A DNA stretch of 64,000 bases from NCBI GenBank assembly GCA_035293945.1, contig DATGLV010000012.1:46270-110269 (forward strand), read 5' to 3'. This document shows positions 44,328-52,535 of this stretch, in pieces (the first letter of the stretch is position 1; each line of letters begins with the position of its first letter). This stretch comes from VAZQ01 sp035293945 (GTDB lineage: Bacteria > Pseudomonadota > Alphaproteobacteria > Rhizobiales > Xanthobacteraceae). The notes beneath the pieces were generated by a model, which was given only the letters and a program-made list of their open reading frames with translations, had not been told where the DNA came from and did no database searches. The translations under genes were made by a program, and so were the position numbers.

Positions 44328-45401
44328 TTGGCGGGAGACTTTCGCAGCTATCACTTGAAGAAGCGCCAGCCTGCGGTTGCTCTGAAGCCGGTCGTCGACC
44401 CGGCGGATTGGTCTGCCGAAACGCTCGGGCCCGTGTGCGATTGGGCCTATCAGATCACCGCTCTAGATCAGGATGAGCTGGTCGCGGCGGTCGACCACTT
44501 CCGCCGGCTCGGCCTGCCGCTGCCGGCCGTCGCGAAGGACAACTTCCCGCTGCCGAAGCTCAAAGACGTGCTCGCCGACATCCGGCGCGAGCTCATCGAC
44601 GGGCGCGGAATCGTGATGGTGCAGAACTTCCCCATAGAGCGACTCGACCGCGAGGGCGTCGCGGTCGCCTATATGGGCTTCGGCGCCTATCTGGGCGACA
44701 AGATGGTACAGAACCGGCACGGCCATGTGCTCGGGCACGTAAAGGATTTGGGCGAGAACTACGGCACAAGCGGACGCAGCTATAACACCAATGCCCAGGT
44801 GCGTTTCCACTCCGACGCCTGCGATTATGTCGGGCTCTTGTGCCTGCATCCCGCCCGAAAGGGCGGCAATAGCCGGGTCGCGAGCTCGGTCACGCTCTAC
44901 AACAAGATGCTCGAGCGGCGGCCCGACCTGGTCGAGGTGCTGACGCGGGACTTCTACCGCTCGCACAATGGCGAGATGACGCCCGGAACCTCGCCCTGGT
45001 ACAAACAGCCGATCTTCTGCTTCACAGACGGCTATTTCAGCGCCATCGGGGCCGGGTCGACCATCGAGAAGGTGCTGCGGCTACCGGGTGTGCCGCCGCT
45101 TACGGCAGAGCAGCAGGAGGCGATCGCGGTCTATCGCAGCATCGTCGAGGAATTCGCCGTCGACATTGAATTCCAGGCGGGCGACATCCAGTTTCTCGCC
45201 AATCAGGTGACGCTGCACAGCCGGCGTGCATTCGAGGACTGGCCCGAGCCGCATCGGCGGCGGCATTTGCTGCGGCTTTGGCTGCGCGATCCCTACGGGC
45301 GACCGCTGCCGAAGGAGCAGCGCGGCAGCCGGCGCGATCGCGGCGTGCAGATCGAGGGGCTGGAGATGGTTGCTCCGCTCGATGTAGAGGTTGCTGCCTA
45401 G
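44328..45401 (+). CDS. TauD/TfdA-family Fe(II)/2-oxoglutarate dioxygenase
   Basis: The 357-residue protein uses a TTG start at 44328 with AGGGG about 8 bases upstream; no better ATG is in frame. The iron facial triad is visible as H161-x-D163 ('RFHSDACDY') and the distal His297 ('TLHSRRAFEDW'), with a 2-oxoglutarate-binding Arg near 316 ('RRHLLRLWL'). It is probably active. The substrate is unknown. It starts a plus-strand group facing away from the liv operon and is followed by a Bug protein. Confidence 0.88.
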   Translation: MAGDFRSYHLKKRQPAVALKPVVDPADWSAETLGPVCDWAYQITALDQDELVAAVDHFRRLGLPLPAVAKDNFPLPKLKDVLADIRRELIDGRGIVMVQNFPIERLDREGVAVAYMGFGAYLGDKMVQNRHGHVLGHVKDLGENYGTSGRSYNTNAQVRFHSDACDYVGLLCLHPARKGGNSRVASSVTLYNKMLERRPDLVEVLTRDFYRSHNGEMTPGTSPWYKQPIFCFTDGYFSAIGAGSTIEKVLRLPGVPPLTAEQQEAIAVYRSIVEEFAVDIEFQAGDIQFLANQVTLHSRRAFEDWPEPHRRRHLLRLWLRDPYGRPLPKEQRGSRRDRGVQIEGLEMVAPLDVEVAA

Positions 45402-45476
45402 CTTCCGAGCCTCCTCTGCCATGGGAGCGAGGGGGGGAACATGTCGCCGGGGTTTTGGGGGGCGCGGTTCGATCCG

Positions 45477-45521
45477 CCCATGGTGCAATAGCCCACGGTG
45501 CGACAGCCCATGATGCAACAT
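45477..45521 (+). repeat. 15-base tandem repeat before a Bug gene
   Basis: CCCATGGTGCAATAG, CCCACGGTGCGACAG and CCCATGATGCAACAT (45477-45521) are three imperfect copies of a 15-base unit. The third copy abuts the ATG of the binding-protein gene at 45522, and the unit contains further in-frame start codons. No normal ribosome site is seen upstream of this gene. Confidence 0.8.
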
Positions 45522-46553
45522 ATGCGCTGCAAGCTTGCTGCGAGCTTGGTTTTGTCATTTTGGCCGATGCTCCCGGCAGGAGCGCAGACTGACGCCGCGA
45601 TCGAGTCGTTCTACAGAGGAAGCCAGATCAAGCTCATCTCCGAGGCCGGGCCGAGCAGCGGCTACACGGCCTGGGCGCGGCTCATCGGCCAATATCTCCC
45701 CCGACATCTGCCGGGGCAGCCCAGCATCGTGGTCCAGAGCATGGGGGGCGCCGGCGGCTTGATCGCGTCCAACTATATGTACTCCGTTGCAAGTCATGAC
45801 GGCCGCGAGCTCGCCGCCATGTCGCGTGAGACGGCCCTCATGGCGGTGATGGGCGCACCTGGCGTCCGCTACGATCCGCTGCGTTTCAACTGGCTGGGGA
45901 GCCCGACCAGCGAGACGAATGTCTGCTTCGTCGACAGGGATGCACCGGTGCACTCGCTCGCCGACCTGCACAGCAAGGAGCTCTTGTTCGGCACCGACGG
46001 CGCCGGCAGCGGCATGCATATCTATCCGACGGCGCTCAATGCGCTGGTCAATACCCGCTTCAAGGTCATCGACGGCTACGCGGAGACCGGCGGGGTGCTC
46101 CTGGCGATCGACCGTGGCGAGGTGCAGGGCGCCTGCATCAGCGCCGCCACCATCACCCAGACCCGCGGCGAGGCGCTGCGCTCCGGGCGCCTGCGCTTCA
46201 TTTTGCAGGGCGGGCTTGCGCCGGACCCGCGCTTTCCCGACGTACCGTATGTGCTCGATCTCGCCAGCAACGATGAGCAGCGGCAGGCGCTTCGCCTGCT
46301 CTATTCGGCGGAGGCCTTCGGGCGTCCCTACGCGGCGCCGCCCGGCGTGCCGGCGGAGCGCGTGGCGGCACTGCGCAAGGCGTTCACGGATACGTTCGCG
46401 GACGCAGACTTCCGCGCCGATGCAATGCGCCAGGGCTTCGATGTGCGGCCGATCACCGGCGAGGCGATGACGGGTTTGGTCGAGGAGATGGTGCGCACGC
46501 CGAAATCCATCATCGATCGCGTCGCGCCCCTGATGCGCCCGGGCGGGAAGTGA
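45522..46553 (+). CDS. Bug/TctC-like periplasmic binding protein (diverged)
   Basis: The product is about 343 residues from the ATG at 45522. The signal peptide ends 'LPAGAQT'. 'IKLISEAGPSSGYTAWARLIGQYL' and 'GQPSIVVQSMGGAGGL' replace the classic Bug motifs; 'GTRFKV'/'NTRFKVIDGY' and 'AFGRPYAAPPGVPAERVAALR' are shared with the protein at 3063-4118. The ligand is unknown. It follows the TauD gene by 120 bases. Upstream GTG 45498 and ATGs 45510/45513 are alternative starts. Confidence 0.82.
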   Translation: MRCKLAASLVLSFWPMLPAGAQTDAAIESFYRGSQIKLISEAGPSSGYTAWARLIGQYLPRHLPGQPSIVVQSMGGAGGLIASNYMYSVASHDGRELAAMSRETALMAVMGAPGVRYDPLRFNWLGSPTSETNVCFVDRDAPVHSLADLHSKELLFGTDGAGSGMHIYPTALNALVNTRFKVIDGYAETGGVLLAIDRGEVQGACISAATITQTRGEALRSGRLRFILQGGLAPDPRFPDVPYVLDLASNDEQRQALRLLYSAEAFGRPYAAPPGVPAERVAALRKAFTDTFADADFRADAMRQGFDVRPITGEAMTGLVEEMVRTPKSIIDRVAPLMRPGGK

Positions 46554-46556
46554 GAC

Positions 46557-47063
46557 TCACGAGGGCTTCTGCCCGCGCACGATCGGATTGCCGATGCCGA
46601 GCGGCTTTGAATCGAGCAGCACGAAGGCTGCGCGCGCAACTTCCTTGCCGCGGTTGACCCAGGCATGATTGGTGGCGCGCTGCACCAGCACGTCGCCGGC
46701 TTTCAGCCGCACCGTTGAATCGTCCATGTCCATGTCGAGCTCGCCGCAGATGACGATCACGTAGTCGATGGTCTCGGTGCGGTGCATGCGGCCCGGATTG
46801 CCGGGCGGAAACTCGATGACTGCAAAGCGCGAGCCGTTCTCGGGCGGCGGGGTGCCGATGATGCGCGTACCCAGATCCTCGATGTCCTCGCCGATCGAAC
46901 AGTCGGCCGGGGTCGAATCCGTTGACCAGATGAGCGTCGAGGTGGCCCCGGAGGCGCCTGCCTTGGCGTTGGTGGCGGGGCCATCGATGAGGACCTTGGC
47001 GACGTTGTTTTCATCGTGCCCGGTGATCACCCGGCGGATCGGCGGCAGCTTGGGGGCGCTCAT
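46557..47063 (-). CDS. Cupin-domain protein
   Basis: The product is about 168 residues from the ATG at 47063 (GAGG six bases upstream). One cupin domain is seen in 'HRTETIDYVIVICGELDMDMDD' (in part) and 'LKAGDVLVQRATNHAWVNRG'. The metal-binding His set is only partly kept. It is convergent with the Bug gene by 3 bases. It is like the small cupins found beside aromatic catabolic genes; the activity is unknown. Confidence 0.82.
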   Translation of the reverse strand: MSAPKLPPIRRVITGHDENNVAKVLIDGPATNAKAGASGATSTLIWSTDSTPADCSIGEDIEDLGTRIIGTPPPENGSRFAVIEFPPGNPGRMHRTETIDYVIVICGELDMDMDDSTVRLKAGDVLVQRATNHAWVNRGKEVARAAFVLLDSKPLGIGNPIVRGQKPS

Positions 47064-47102
47064 GCTTTTCCTCATCCCGTGATATCAGGCACTTCTTACC
47101 AT

Positions 47103-47204
47103 GAGTCATGCCCGCGCTTGTCACGGGCATCCAGGTCTTTCTTGCTGATCTTAGAGTAAGACGTGGATGGCCGGGACGAGCCAGGACGAGCCCGGCCATG
47201 ACTC
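47103..47204. repeat. Dispersed repeat, family E, copy 1
   Basis: GAGTCATG at 47103-47110 pairs with CATGACTC at 47197-47204, with internal 'GCCCG...CGGGC' and 'GTGGATGGCCGGGAC'. It matches the copy at 50232-50348 at both ends. It lies upstream of the class II aldolase gene. Confidence 0.78.
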
Positions 47205-47247
47205 GTGCGGAGCGCTCAGGCGCCAATGTGCAGGAAAAGGAACCCTG

Positions 47248-47979
47248 ATGTCTGATCTGCAAGAAGCCTGCTACCAGCTCGCTCTCGCCAATCGCATCGT
47301 CGCCCATGAGGGCGTGATCGATGCCTTCGGGCATGTGAGCATCCGCCATCCGGGCGATCCGTCGCGCTACCTGTTGTCGCGCTCGCGCAGTCCAGAATTG
47401 GTCGAGCCGTCGGACATCCTGGAGTTCACACTCGAGTCGAAACTGATCACGCCGGCCAGCGAGCTGCCGTATGGCGAATGCGTGATCCACGGTTCGATCT
47501 ATCAGGTGCGCGCGGACGTAAACGCAGTCTGCCATCACCATTCCGTGGCGATTCTGCCGTTCTGCGTTACGGGCGCGACGCTCAAGCCGCTCGTCGGCCT
47601 CGGCGCCACGATGGGAAGCGTGGCGCCGGTCTGGGACAGCCGCGAAGAGTTCGGCGACACCCCGATGGTGGTTACGACCGCGGAGCAGGGCGCCTCTCTG
47701 GCGCGGGCGCTCGGCTCGCACGCCATGGTGCTGATGCGCCGCCACGGCGCGACGGTGGTGGGCGCAAGCCTGCAGGAGACGGTGTTCCGCACCATCTATT
47801 CGCATCGCAATGCCGAGCTGCAGTTGCGCGCCGCGGCCCTGGGTGAAGTTGAGCCGCTGACGCACGGGGAGGCCGAGCTCGCGGAAGCTTATAGCCTGCG
47901 GCCGCGGCCGATGAGCCGAGCCTGGGAATATTGGACGACGCGGCTTGCGAAAGCCGGCGAGCTGCCGCCACGCAGTTAG
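47248..47979 (+). CDS. Class II aldolase/adducin-family protein (paralogue 1)
   Basis: The product is about 243 residues from the ATG at 47248 (AGGAAAAGGAA upstream). Zinc-site residues are in 'CHHHSVAILP' and 'MRRHGATVVG', and the acid is in 'YGECVIHGSIYQV'. The family does retro-aldol cleavage or decarboxylation of hydroxy acids. Its end overlaps the M24 gene by 4 bases, convergently. The substrate is unknown. Confidence 0.88.
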   Translation: MSDLQEACYQLALANRIVAHEGVIDAFGHVSIRHPGDPSRYLLSRSRSPELVEPSDILEFTLESKLITPASELPYGECVIHGSIYQVRADVNAVCHHHSVAILPFCVTGATLKPLVGLGATMGSVAPVWDSREEFGDTPMVVTTAEQGASLARALGSHAMVLMRRHGATVVGASLQETVFRTIYSHRNAELQLRAAALGEVEPLTHGEAELAEAYSLRPRPMSRAWEYWTTRLAKAGELPPRS

Positions 47980-49166
47980 TCAACCTCGTAGATCTTCTGC
48001 TCGGTCTTGTGCATGTGCTCGACCGAACCATCCGCGTGGGTGAGGAAATTGTCGCAGATGAAGACGAAGTTGGTCTTGGTCGGAAAGCCCGGATGCACGG
48101 CGAGGCACATGTCGGCCGCGATCGGGATGGTCTCATCGTTGCGCAGGAGCGGGCGCTCCACCATGTCGTAACCCTGGCTGTGTCCGAAGAGGCGCTGCTC
48201 GGGAGGCGCGCCGCAGCTCTGCATGAAAGCGTTGTGCCTCGCGTAGATTTCCGGGCACGAAGCGCCCGGCTTAAGCTTGCCAGCGGTCTGTTTCTGCGCC
48301 TCGCACACCACCGCAAACGCATCGCGCAGCTCGGAAGAAGCCTTGCCGAGCACCATGGTGCGGGCGAGCTCGGTGTAGAAGCCGCCGGGTCCGTTGTTCT
48401 CGATGAGCAGCGTGATGTAGTCGCCCTTTTGCAGCACGCGATCCTGGAAATGCCGGCCGCGCAGGATTGCCGGTCGCCCCAGCGGCTCCGACGAGCCGCG
48501 GAAGATGCCTTGCTCGCTGCCGAGCAGCTGTCCCTCGTATTGAGCGATGGCCCCGAGATCGCAGTCACGCATCCCGGGCTTGATCGCCGCCACGACCTTG
48601 GCGAAGACCTTGTCCTGCATGGCGGCAGTTGCACGCAGCAGCCCAATCTCCTCCTCGCTCTTGATCGCCTTGATGCCATCGATCCGATCCGTGGCATCGA
48701 CAAGGGTCGCAGACACGTTGTTGCGGATCGCATCGACGAGCCCTGAAGGCAGCGCGCCGCGGCCGACAAGCCCGATGGTCACATAGCCCCGCTGTTTAAG
48801 CTCGGCGGCCACGAGGAGCGGGTCATAGTCGTGCGTATAGGCGACGGAGAAGAACGAGGGGCTATAGATGATCTCGCCGATGCCGGGATTATTCACGTCC
48901 TTGCCGGCGAGCTTGTCGCGCCGGCCGCTCGCGCCCATTTCGACCAGGGTCATCAGGTCGTCGCGATGGAAGATGATGGTGCGCGGATAATCGTTGTGCG
49001 CGGGCACGTCGGTGAACCATTTGACATAGCCGCCGAGCCAGTCGCTCGCGTTCTGCATCACCAGCGCGTCGATGCCGTGCTGCCCCATCATGCGGCGGAC
49101 GGCGGTCCAGCGCCGCTCGAGCTCGGCCATTGAGATACGGGTTGCGACGCGTTCGATGTCGGTCAT
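47976..49166 (-). CDS. M24-fold (pita-bread) protein lacking metal ligands
   Basis: The product is about 396 residues from the ATG at 49166 (GAGGAG upstream). An N-terminal creatinase-type domain is followed by the aminopeptidase P fold. Of the five usual metal ligands, both Asp are Glu ('LLIENNGPGGFYTELART'), His is kept in 'GHSQGYDMVE', one Glu is His ('LAVHPGF') and the last is Cys ('FICDNFL'). It is therefore probably not a metallopeptidase; creatinase-like or other C-N hydrolases are closer in style. It lies downstream of the FAH-family gene on the same strand. Confidence 0.85.
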   Translation of the reverse strand: MTDIERVATRISMAELERRWTAVRRMMGQHGIDALVMQNASDWLGGYVKWFTDVPAHNDYPRTIIFHRDDLMTLVEMGASGRRDKLAGKDVNNPGIGEIIYSPSFFSVAYTHDYDPLLVAAELKQRGYVTIGLVGRGALPSGLVDAIRNNVSATLVDATDRIDGIKAIKSEEEIGLLRATAAMQDKVFAKVVAAIKPGMRDCDLGAIAQYEGQLLGSEQGIFRGSSEPLGRPAILRGRHFQDRVLQKGDYITLLIENNGPGGFYTELARTMVLGKASSELRDAFAVVCEAQKQTAGKLKPGASCPEIYARHNAFMQSCGAPPEQRLFGHSQGYDMVERPLLRNDETIPIAADMCLAVHPGFPTKTNFVFICDNFLTHADGSVEHMHKTEQKIYEVD

Positions 49167-49183
49167 TTGTGCTCCTCGGCCGC

Positions 49184-49291
49184 TTGTCCCGGCCATAGCG
49201 CGTGGAAGACGCGCGTAAACGCGCTGATGAGCCGGGACCGCCAAAAACTTGAGCCTTAGTTTGGAACGGTCCCGGCTCAAGGCCGGGACAA
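49184..49291. repeat. Dispersed palindrome, family C, copy 3
   Basis: TTGTCCCGGCC at the left and GGCCGGGACAA at the right are the ends; GAGCCGGGACCG (49229-49240) pairs with CGGTCCCGGCTC (49267-49278). The layout matches the copies at 11, 5178 and 61014. It sits between the M24 and FAH-family genes of the same strand. Confidence 0.8.
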
Positions 49292-49295
49292 CTAA

Positions 49296-50144
49296 TTAAG
49301 CTTTCTCGTCGACGATATGGGTGCGCAAAGTGCCGATGCCGGTGATCTCCACTTCCAGCACGTCACCGGCCTTCATCCACAGCGGCGGCGCGCGGCGATG
49401 GCCGACGCCTTCCGGCGTGCCGGTGGCGATGACATCGCCCGGCGACAGCACCGTGAAGGCGGAGCAGAACGCGATGATCTGCGGGATCGAGTAGATCAAC
49501 AGATCCGTCCCCGAGCTCTGCATCTCGGTCCCGTTAAGACGTGTCATCAGGGTGAGGCGCGTCGGGTCGGGAATTTCGTCGGTTGTGACCATCCAGGGAC
49601 CAAGCGGTCCGGTCGCCGGAAAGTTCTTGCCGGAAGTGACCGAGAATTTCTGATAGTCGCGCACGCTACCGTCGACGAAACACGTATAGCCGGCGACGTG
49701 ATCGAGCGCCCGCTCGACCGGGATATGGCGCCCGCCGCGGCCGATCACCACCGCGAGCTCACCCTCGAAGTCGAAGTTGGTCGATACGGTCGGACGGATC
49801 ATCGCTCCTTCATGGCCGACGAGCGTGTTGGCGCGCCTGATGAACATGCTCGGCTGCTTTGGGATGTCGCGGCCGGTCTCGCTCGCGTGCGAGCGGTAGT
49901 TGATGCCCGCACAGGCGATGAGCTCCGGATTGGGAATGGTTGGAAGAAATGTGATATCGCTGGGCTTGTAATCCGGTCTGACCTTGGCAGCTGCTTCGGC
50001 GATTTGCGGTAGGAGGCCACGGGCGAGCGCGTCCTTGAGGTCGGCCGGCTTTTCGCCAAGGCGCCCGCTCATGTCGACGACCCCGTCCGCTGTCACTACC
50101 CCGAAGCCGGCGCGTCCCCCGACCGAAAAGCTTGCGAGCTTCAT
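49296..50144 (-). CDS. Fumarylacetoacetate hydrolase-family protein
   Basis: The product is about 282 residues from the ATG at 50144 (GGAGGG upstream). The FAH core is seen in 'ACAGINYRSHASETG', the metal motif 'FDFEGELAVVIGRGG' and 'GYTCFVDGSVRDYQ', plus 'IATGTPEGVGH'. Family members cleave C-C bonds in ring-cleavage products (for example 2-oxo-hept-3-ene-1,7-dioate hydrolase or fumarylpyruvate hydrolase). This fits the catabolic genes around. Confidence 0.92.
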   Translation of the reverse strand: MKLASFSVGGRAGFGVVTADGVVDMSGRLGEKPADLKDALARGLLPQIAEAAAKVRPDYKPSDITFLPTIPNPELIACAGINYRSHASETGRDIPKQPSMFIRRANTLVGHEGAMIRPTVSTNFDFEGELAVVIGRGGRHIPVERALDHVAGYTCFVDGSVRDYQKFSVTSGKNFPATGPLGPWMVTTDEIPDPTRLTLMTRLNGTEMQSSGTDLLIYSIPQIIAFCSAFTVLSPGDVIATGTPEGVGHRRAPPLWMKAGDVLEVEITGIGTLRTHIVDEKA

Positions 50145-50231
50145 GACGTCCCTCCGATGATCCAGCGCCCGCATAACCAACTATCGTAGAGGCTGCAACA
50201 GGCGCTGTACCCCGGATTGCAGTCGATCTCA

Positions 50232-50348
50232 GGAGTCATGCCCGGCCTTGTGCAGCCTTGTGCCGGGCATCCACGGCTTTATCTTGCGCCACTCAGCAAG
50301 CAGGCGTGGATGGCCGGGACAAGCCAGGACAAGCCCGGCCATGACTCC
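50232..50348. repeat. Dispersed repeat, family E, copy 2
   Basis: GGAGTCATG (50232-50240) pairs with CATGACTCC (50340-50348). The internal 'GTGGATGGCCGGGAC' and 'GCCAGGAC' match the copy at 47103. It ends just before the lyase gene and might affect its mRNA start. Confidence 0.78.
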
Positions 50349-50369
50349 GACTTGAAGGAGAACTGATCG

Positions 50370-51245
50370 ATGACCGAGCGCTCGACGCGCCGCGACTTCC
50401 GCCGCATGCTGCAACCGGGTGCCGCCGTGTTGCTGCCGGGCGTCAGCAATGCGCTTGCCGCGCGGGTGGTGGCCGATCTCGGCTTTGCGGCTGCTTACGT
50501 GACGGGTGCCGGCATAGCCAATACCTTTCTCGGAATTCCGGATAACGGCCTTGTCACTTTGACCGAGCTGGTGGAGCACGTGGCGGCGATCCGCGGCGTC
50601 TTTCCCGGCCCGCTGATGGTCGATGCCGATACGGGCTTTGGTAATGCCGTGAACCTCACGCGCACCGTCAAGCTCTTGGAACGCGCGGGCGCCGACGCGA
50701 TGCAGATCGAGGATCAGGTCTTTCCCAAGCGTTGCGGCCATTTCGACGGTAAGGCCGTCATCTCAAAGGCCGAGATGGTGGCCAAGATCAAGGCCGCGGT
50801 CGATGCGCGCACCGATGCCGATCTGCTGATCGTGGCGCGCACCGACGCGATCGCGACCGATGGCTTCGAGGCGGCAATCGAGCGCGCCGCCGCCTATCGG
50901 GAAGCGGGCGCGGACGTGGGCTTTGTCGAGGCGCCGCGATCGCCCGCCGAGATCGCCGATATTCCGCGGCTGTTACCCTTTCCGCAGATCATCAACATTG
51001 TGCTCGGCGGCCGCACGCCGGAGCTGGCCAATGAAAAGCTTAAAGAGCTCGGCTTCGCGGCCGCGCTCTATGCCAACGTGGCGCTGCAATCGGCGGTGCG
51101 CGGCATGCAGGAGGCGCTGTCCGTGCTCCGGCGCGAGGGTCGGATGGGTGATGCCGGCAAGCTGGTGGTCGATTTCGCCGAGCGGCAGCGCCTGGTCGGC
51201 AAGGCCGAGTACGATGCGCTGGAGAAGAAATACCGGACGGATTGA
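50370..51245 (+). CDS. Isocitrate lyase/PEP mutase-family lyase, canonical
   Basis: The 291-residue TIM-barrel has 'VDADTGFGNAVNLTRTV', 'IEDQVFPKRCGH' with the full catalytic KRCGH, and 'VARTDAIATDGFEAAIERAAAYREAGAD' (in part). All metal and base residues are present, unlike the paralogue at 30497. It likely cleaves a C4-C6 acid such as 2-methylisocitrate, dimethylmalate or oxaloacetate. The SRPBCC gene follows at 11 bases. Confidence 0.9.
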   Translation: MTERSTRRDFRRMLQPGAAVLLPGVSNALAARVVADLGFAAAYVTGAGIANTFLGIPDNGLVTLTELVEHVAAIRGVFPGPLMVDADTGFGNAVNLTRTVKLLERAGADAMQIEDQVFPKRCGHFDGKAVISKAEMVAKIKAAVDARTDADLLIVARTDAIATDGFEAAIERAAAYREAGADVGFVEAPRSPAEIADIPRLLPFPQIINIVLGGRTPELANEKLKELGFAAALYANVALQSAVRGMQEALSVLRREGRMGDAGKLVVDFAERQRLVGKAEYDALEKKYRTD

Positions 51246-51256
51246 GGAGGCGGCCA

Positions 51257-51661
51257 ATGGCATCCATACGCAAGGAGATTGCAACGCGGGCGCGCGCCGC
51301 CGACGCCTGGGATGCGCTGCGCGATATCGGGGCGCTGCATACCCGCCTGGTACCCGGATTCGTGACCGACACGAAGCTCGAGCCCGGCGCGCGTATTGTC
51401 ACGTTCTTCAACGGAATGTCGGTGCGCGAGATCATCGTGACCATCGATGACGATGCGCGCCGCGTGGTGTGGTCCGCGGTCGGCGGCATGCTCACGCATC
51501 ACAATGCTTCGGCGCAGGTCGTGGCCGATGCGAATGGGACCACCAAGATAGTCTGGATCGCCGATCTCCTCCCCGACAGTGCCGCAGGCGTCATCAGCGC
51601 CATGATGGACCAGGGCATGACGGTGATGAAGCAGACGCTCGACCGATTGGCCGCCGGCTAA
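51257..51661 (+). CDS. SRPBCC-fold (polyketide cyclase-like) protein
   Basis: The product is about 134 residues from the ATG at 51257 (GAGGAGG six bases upstream). It has the start 'IATRARAADAWDALRDIGALH' and a long C-terminal helix 'SAMMDQGMTVMKQTLDRLA', typical of the START/Bet v1-like fold. It may bind a hydrophobic small molecule. It is coupled to the lyase gene upstream. Confidence 0.85.
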   Translation: MASIRKEIATRARAADAWDALRDIGALHTRLVPGFVTDTKLEPGARIVTFFNGMSVREIIVTIDDDARRVVWSAVGGMLTHHNASAQVVADANGTTKIVWIADLLPDSAAGVISAMMDQGMTVMKQTLDRLAAG

Positions 51662-51683
51662 CATCTCGCGTGGGTTTTGATCG

Positions 51684-52520
51684 TCAGAGAGCGCCGTCAG
51701 GCCTCCCGATCGCCAGCTCGGCGAGCTTCGGATCGAGATCATAGAGGTGCCGCTGTCGGTAGAGTTGCCGCGCGATCAATAGGACGCGTGCCTCGAGCGG
51801 CAAGCTGCGCAGCGGATCCAATGCTTCGTTGTGTCCCAGATCGGCGCGCTGGAACTGTAACGCGATGCTGACGCGCGATTCGCTCACCTGCGGTGACGTC
51901 TTGCCGCCCCAATGGAGGAGCGCTTGGTTCCAGATCAGGAAATCGCCGGCCCTGGTGGGCAGCGCGCGGATGCTCTGAAATTCAAATCTCATCTCCGATT
52001 CCTCGGCCGTGCCGTAGGTCGGATCGTGCTGTGCCGGCACGACGTAAATGCAGCCGTCGAGCGGGGTCGCCGGGGTGAGCGAAATCCAGGTCGTCAATGA
52101 CTTCGGCGCGCCGTCCTCAAACAGCGTATGGCGGCCCCTGTCGCGATGCGGGCGCCATCCTGCGCCTCCCGGCTCGATATTCAGCACCGAGAATTCCGGC
52201 AACAAGCAGTAGGTGTCGCCGAGAAACGCGCTATGAATGCGATGCAGCCGGAAGAACGGATTCCAGAACTCGTCGTACACAAAGGCGAAGAGCGGGGACA
52301 AGCCCGCCGCCGACAGCGCGCGGACCGCAGCGGCCATCAATTTGAGGTCCAGTCCCCAGTCGGCGCTTCCTTGGACATAGCCGTCGTCACGAAAGCTGCC
52401 GATCAAGTCCGGCGATGGCTCCAGGAAATCGATATGGCGAGGCTCCAAGGAATCTTCGATATGGAGGCCAGGCGCGAGCGAGAGCCAGCGTTCACGCTGG
52501 TGATAGGGCGAGGATTCCAT
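51684..52520 (-). CDS. Phytanoyl-CoA dioxygenase-like Fe/2-oxoglutarate enzyme
   Basis: The 278-residue protein has an iron triad His-x-Asp in 'WRPHRDRGRH' and a distal His in 'LLHWGGKTS', with the 2-oxoglutarate Arg in 'ESRVSIALQF'. These fit PhyH-type enzymes. It follows the TPR-methyltransferase gene by 15 bases, so the two are likely co-transcribed and act on the same target. The substrate is unknown. Confidence 0.85.
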   Translation of the reverse strand: MESSPYHQRERWLSLAPGLHIEDSLEPRHIDFLEPSPDLIGSFRDDGYVQGSADWGLDLKLMAAAVRALSAAGLSPLFAFVYDEFWNPFFRLHRIHSAFLGDTYCLLPEFSVLNIEPGGAGWRPHRDRGRHTLFEDGAPKSLTTWISLTPATPLDGCIYVVPAQHDPTYGTAEESEMRFEFQSIRALPTRAGDFLIWNQALLHWGGKTSPQVSESRVSIALQFQRADLGHNEALDPLRSLPLEARVLLIARQLYRQRHLYDLDPKLAELAIGRPDGAL

Positions 52521-52535
52521 CTTGCCAGACCGCCG

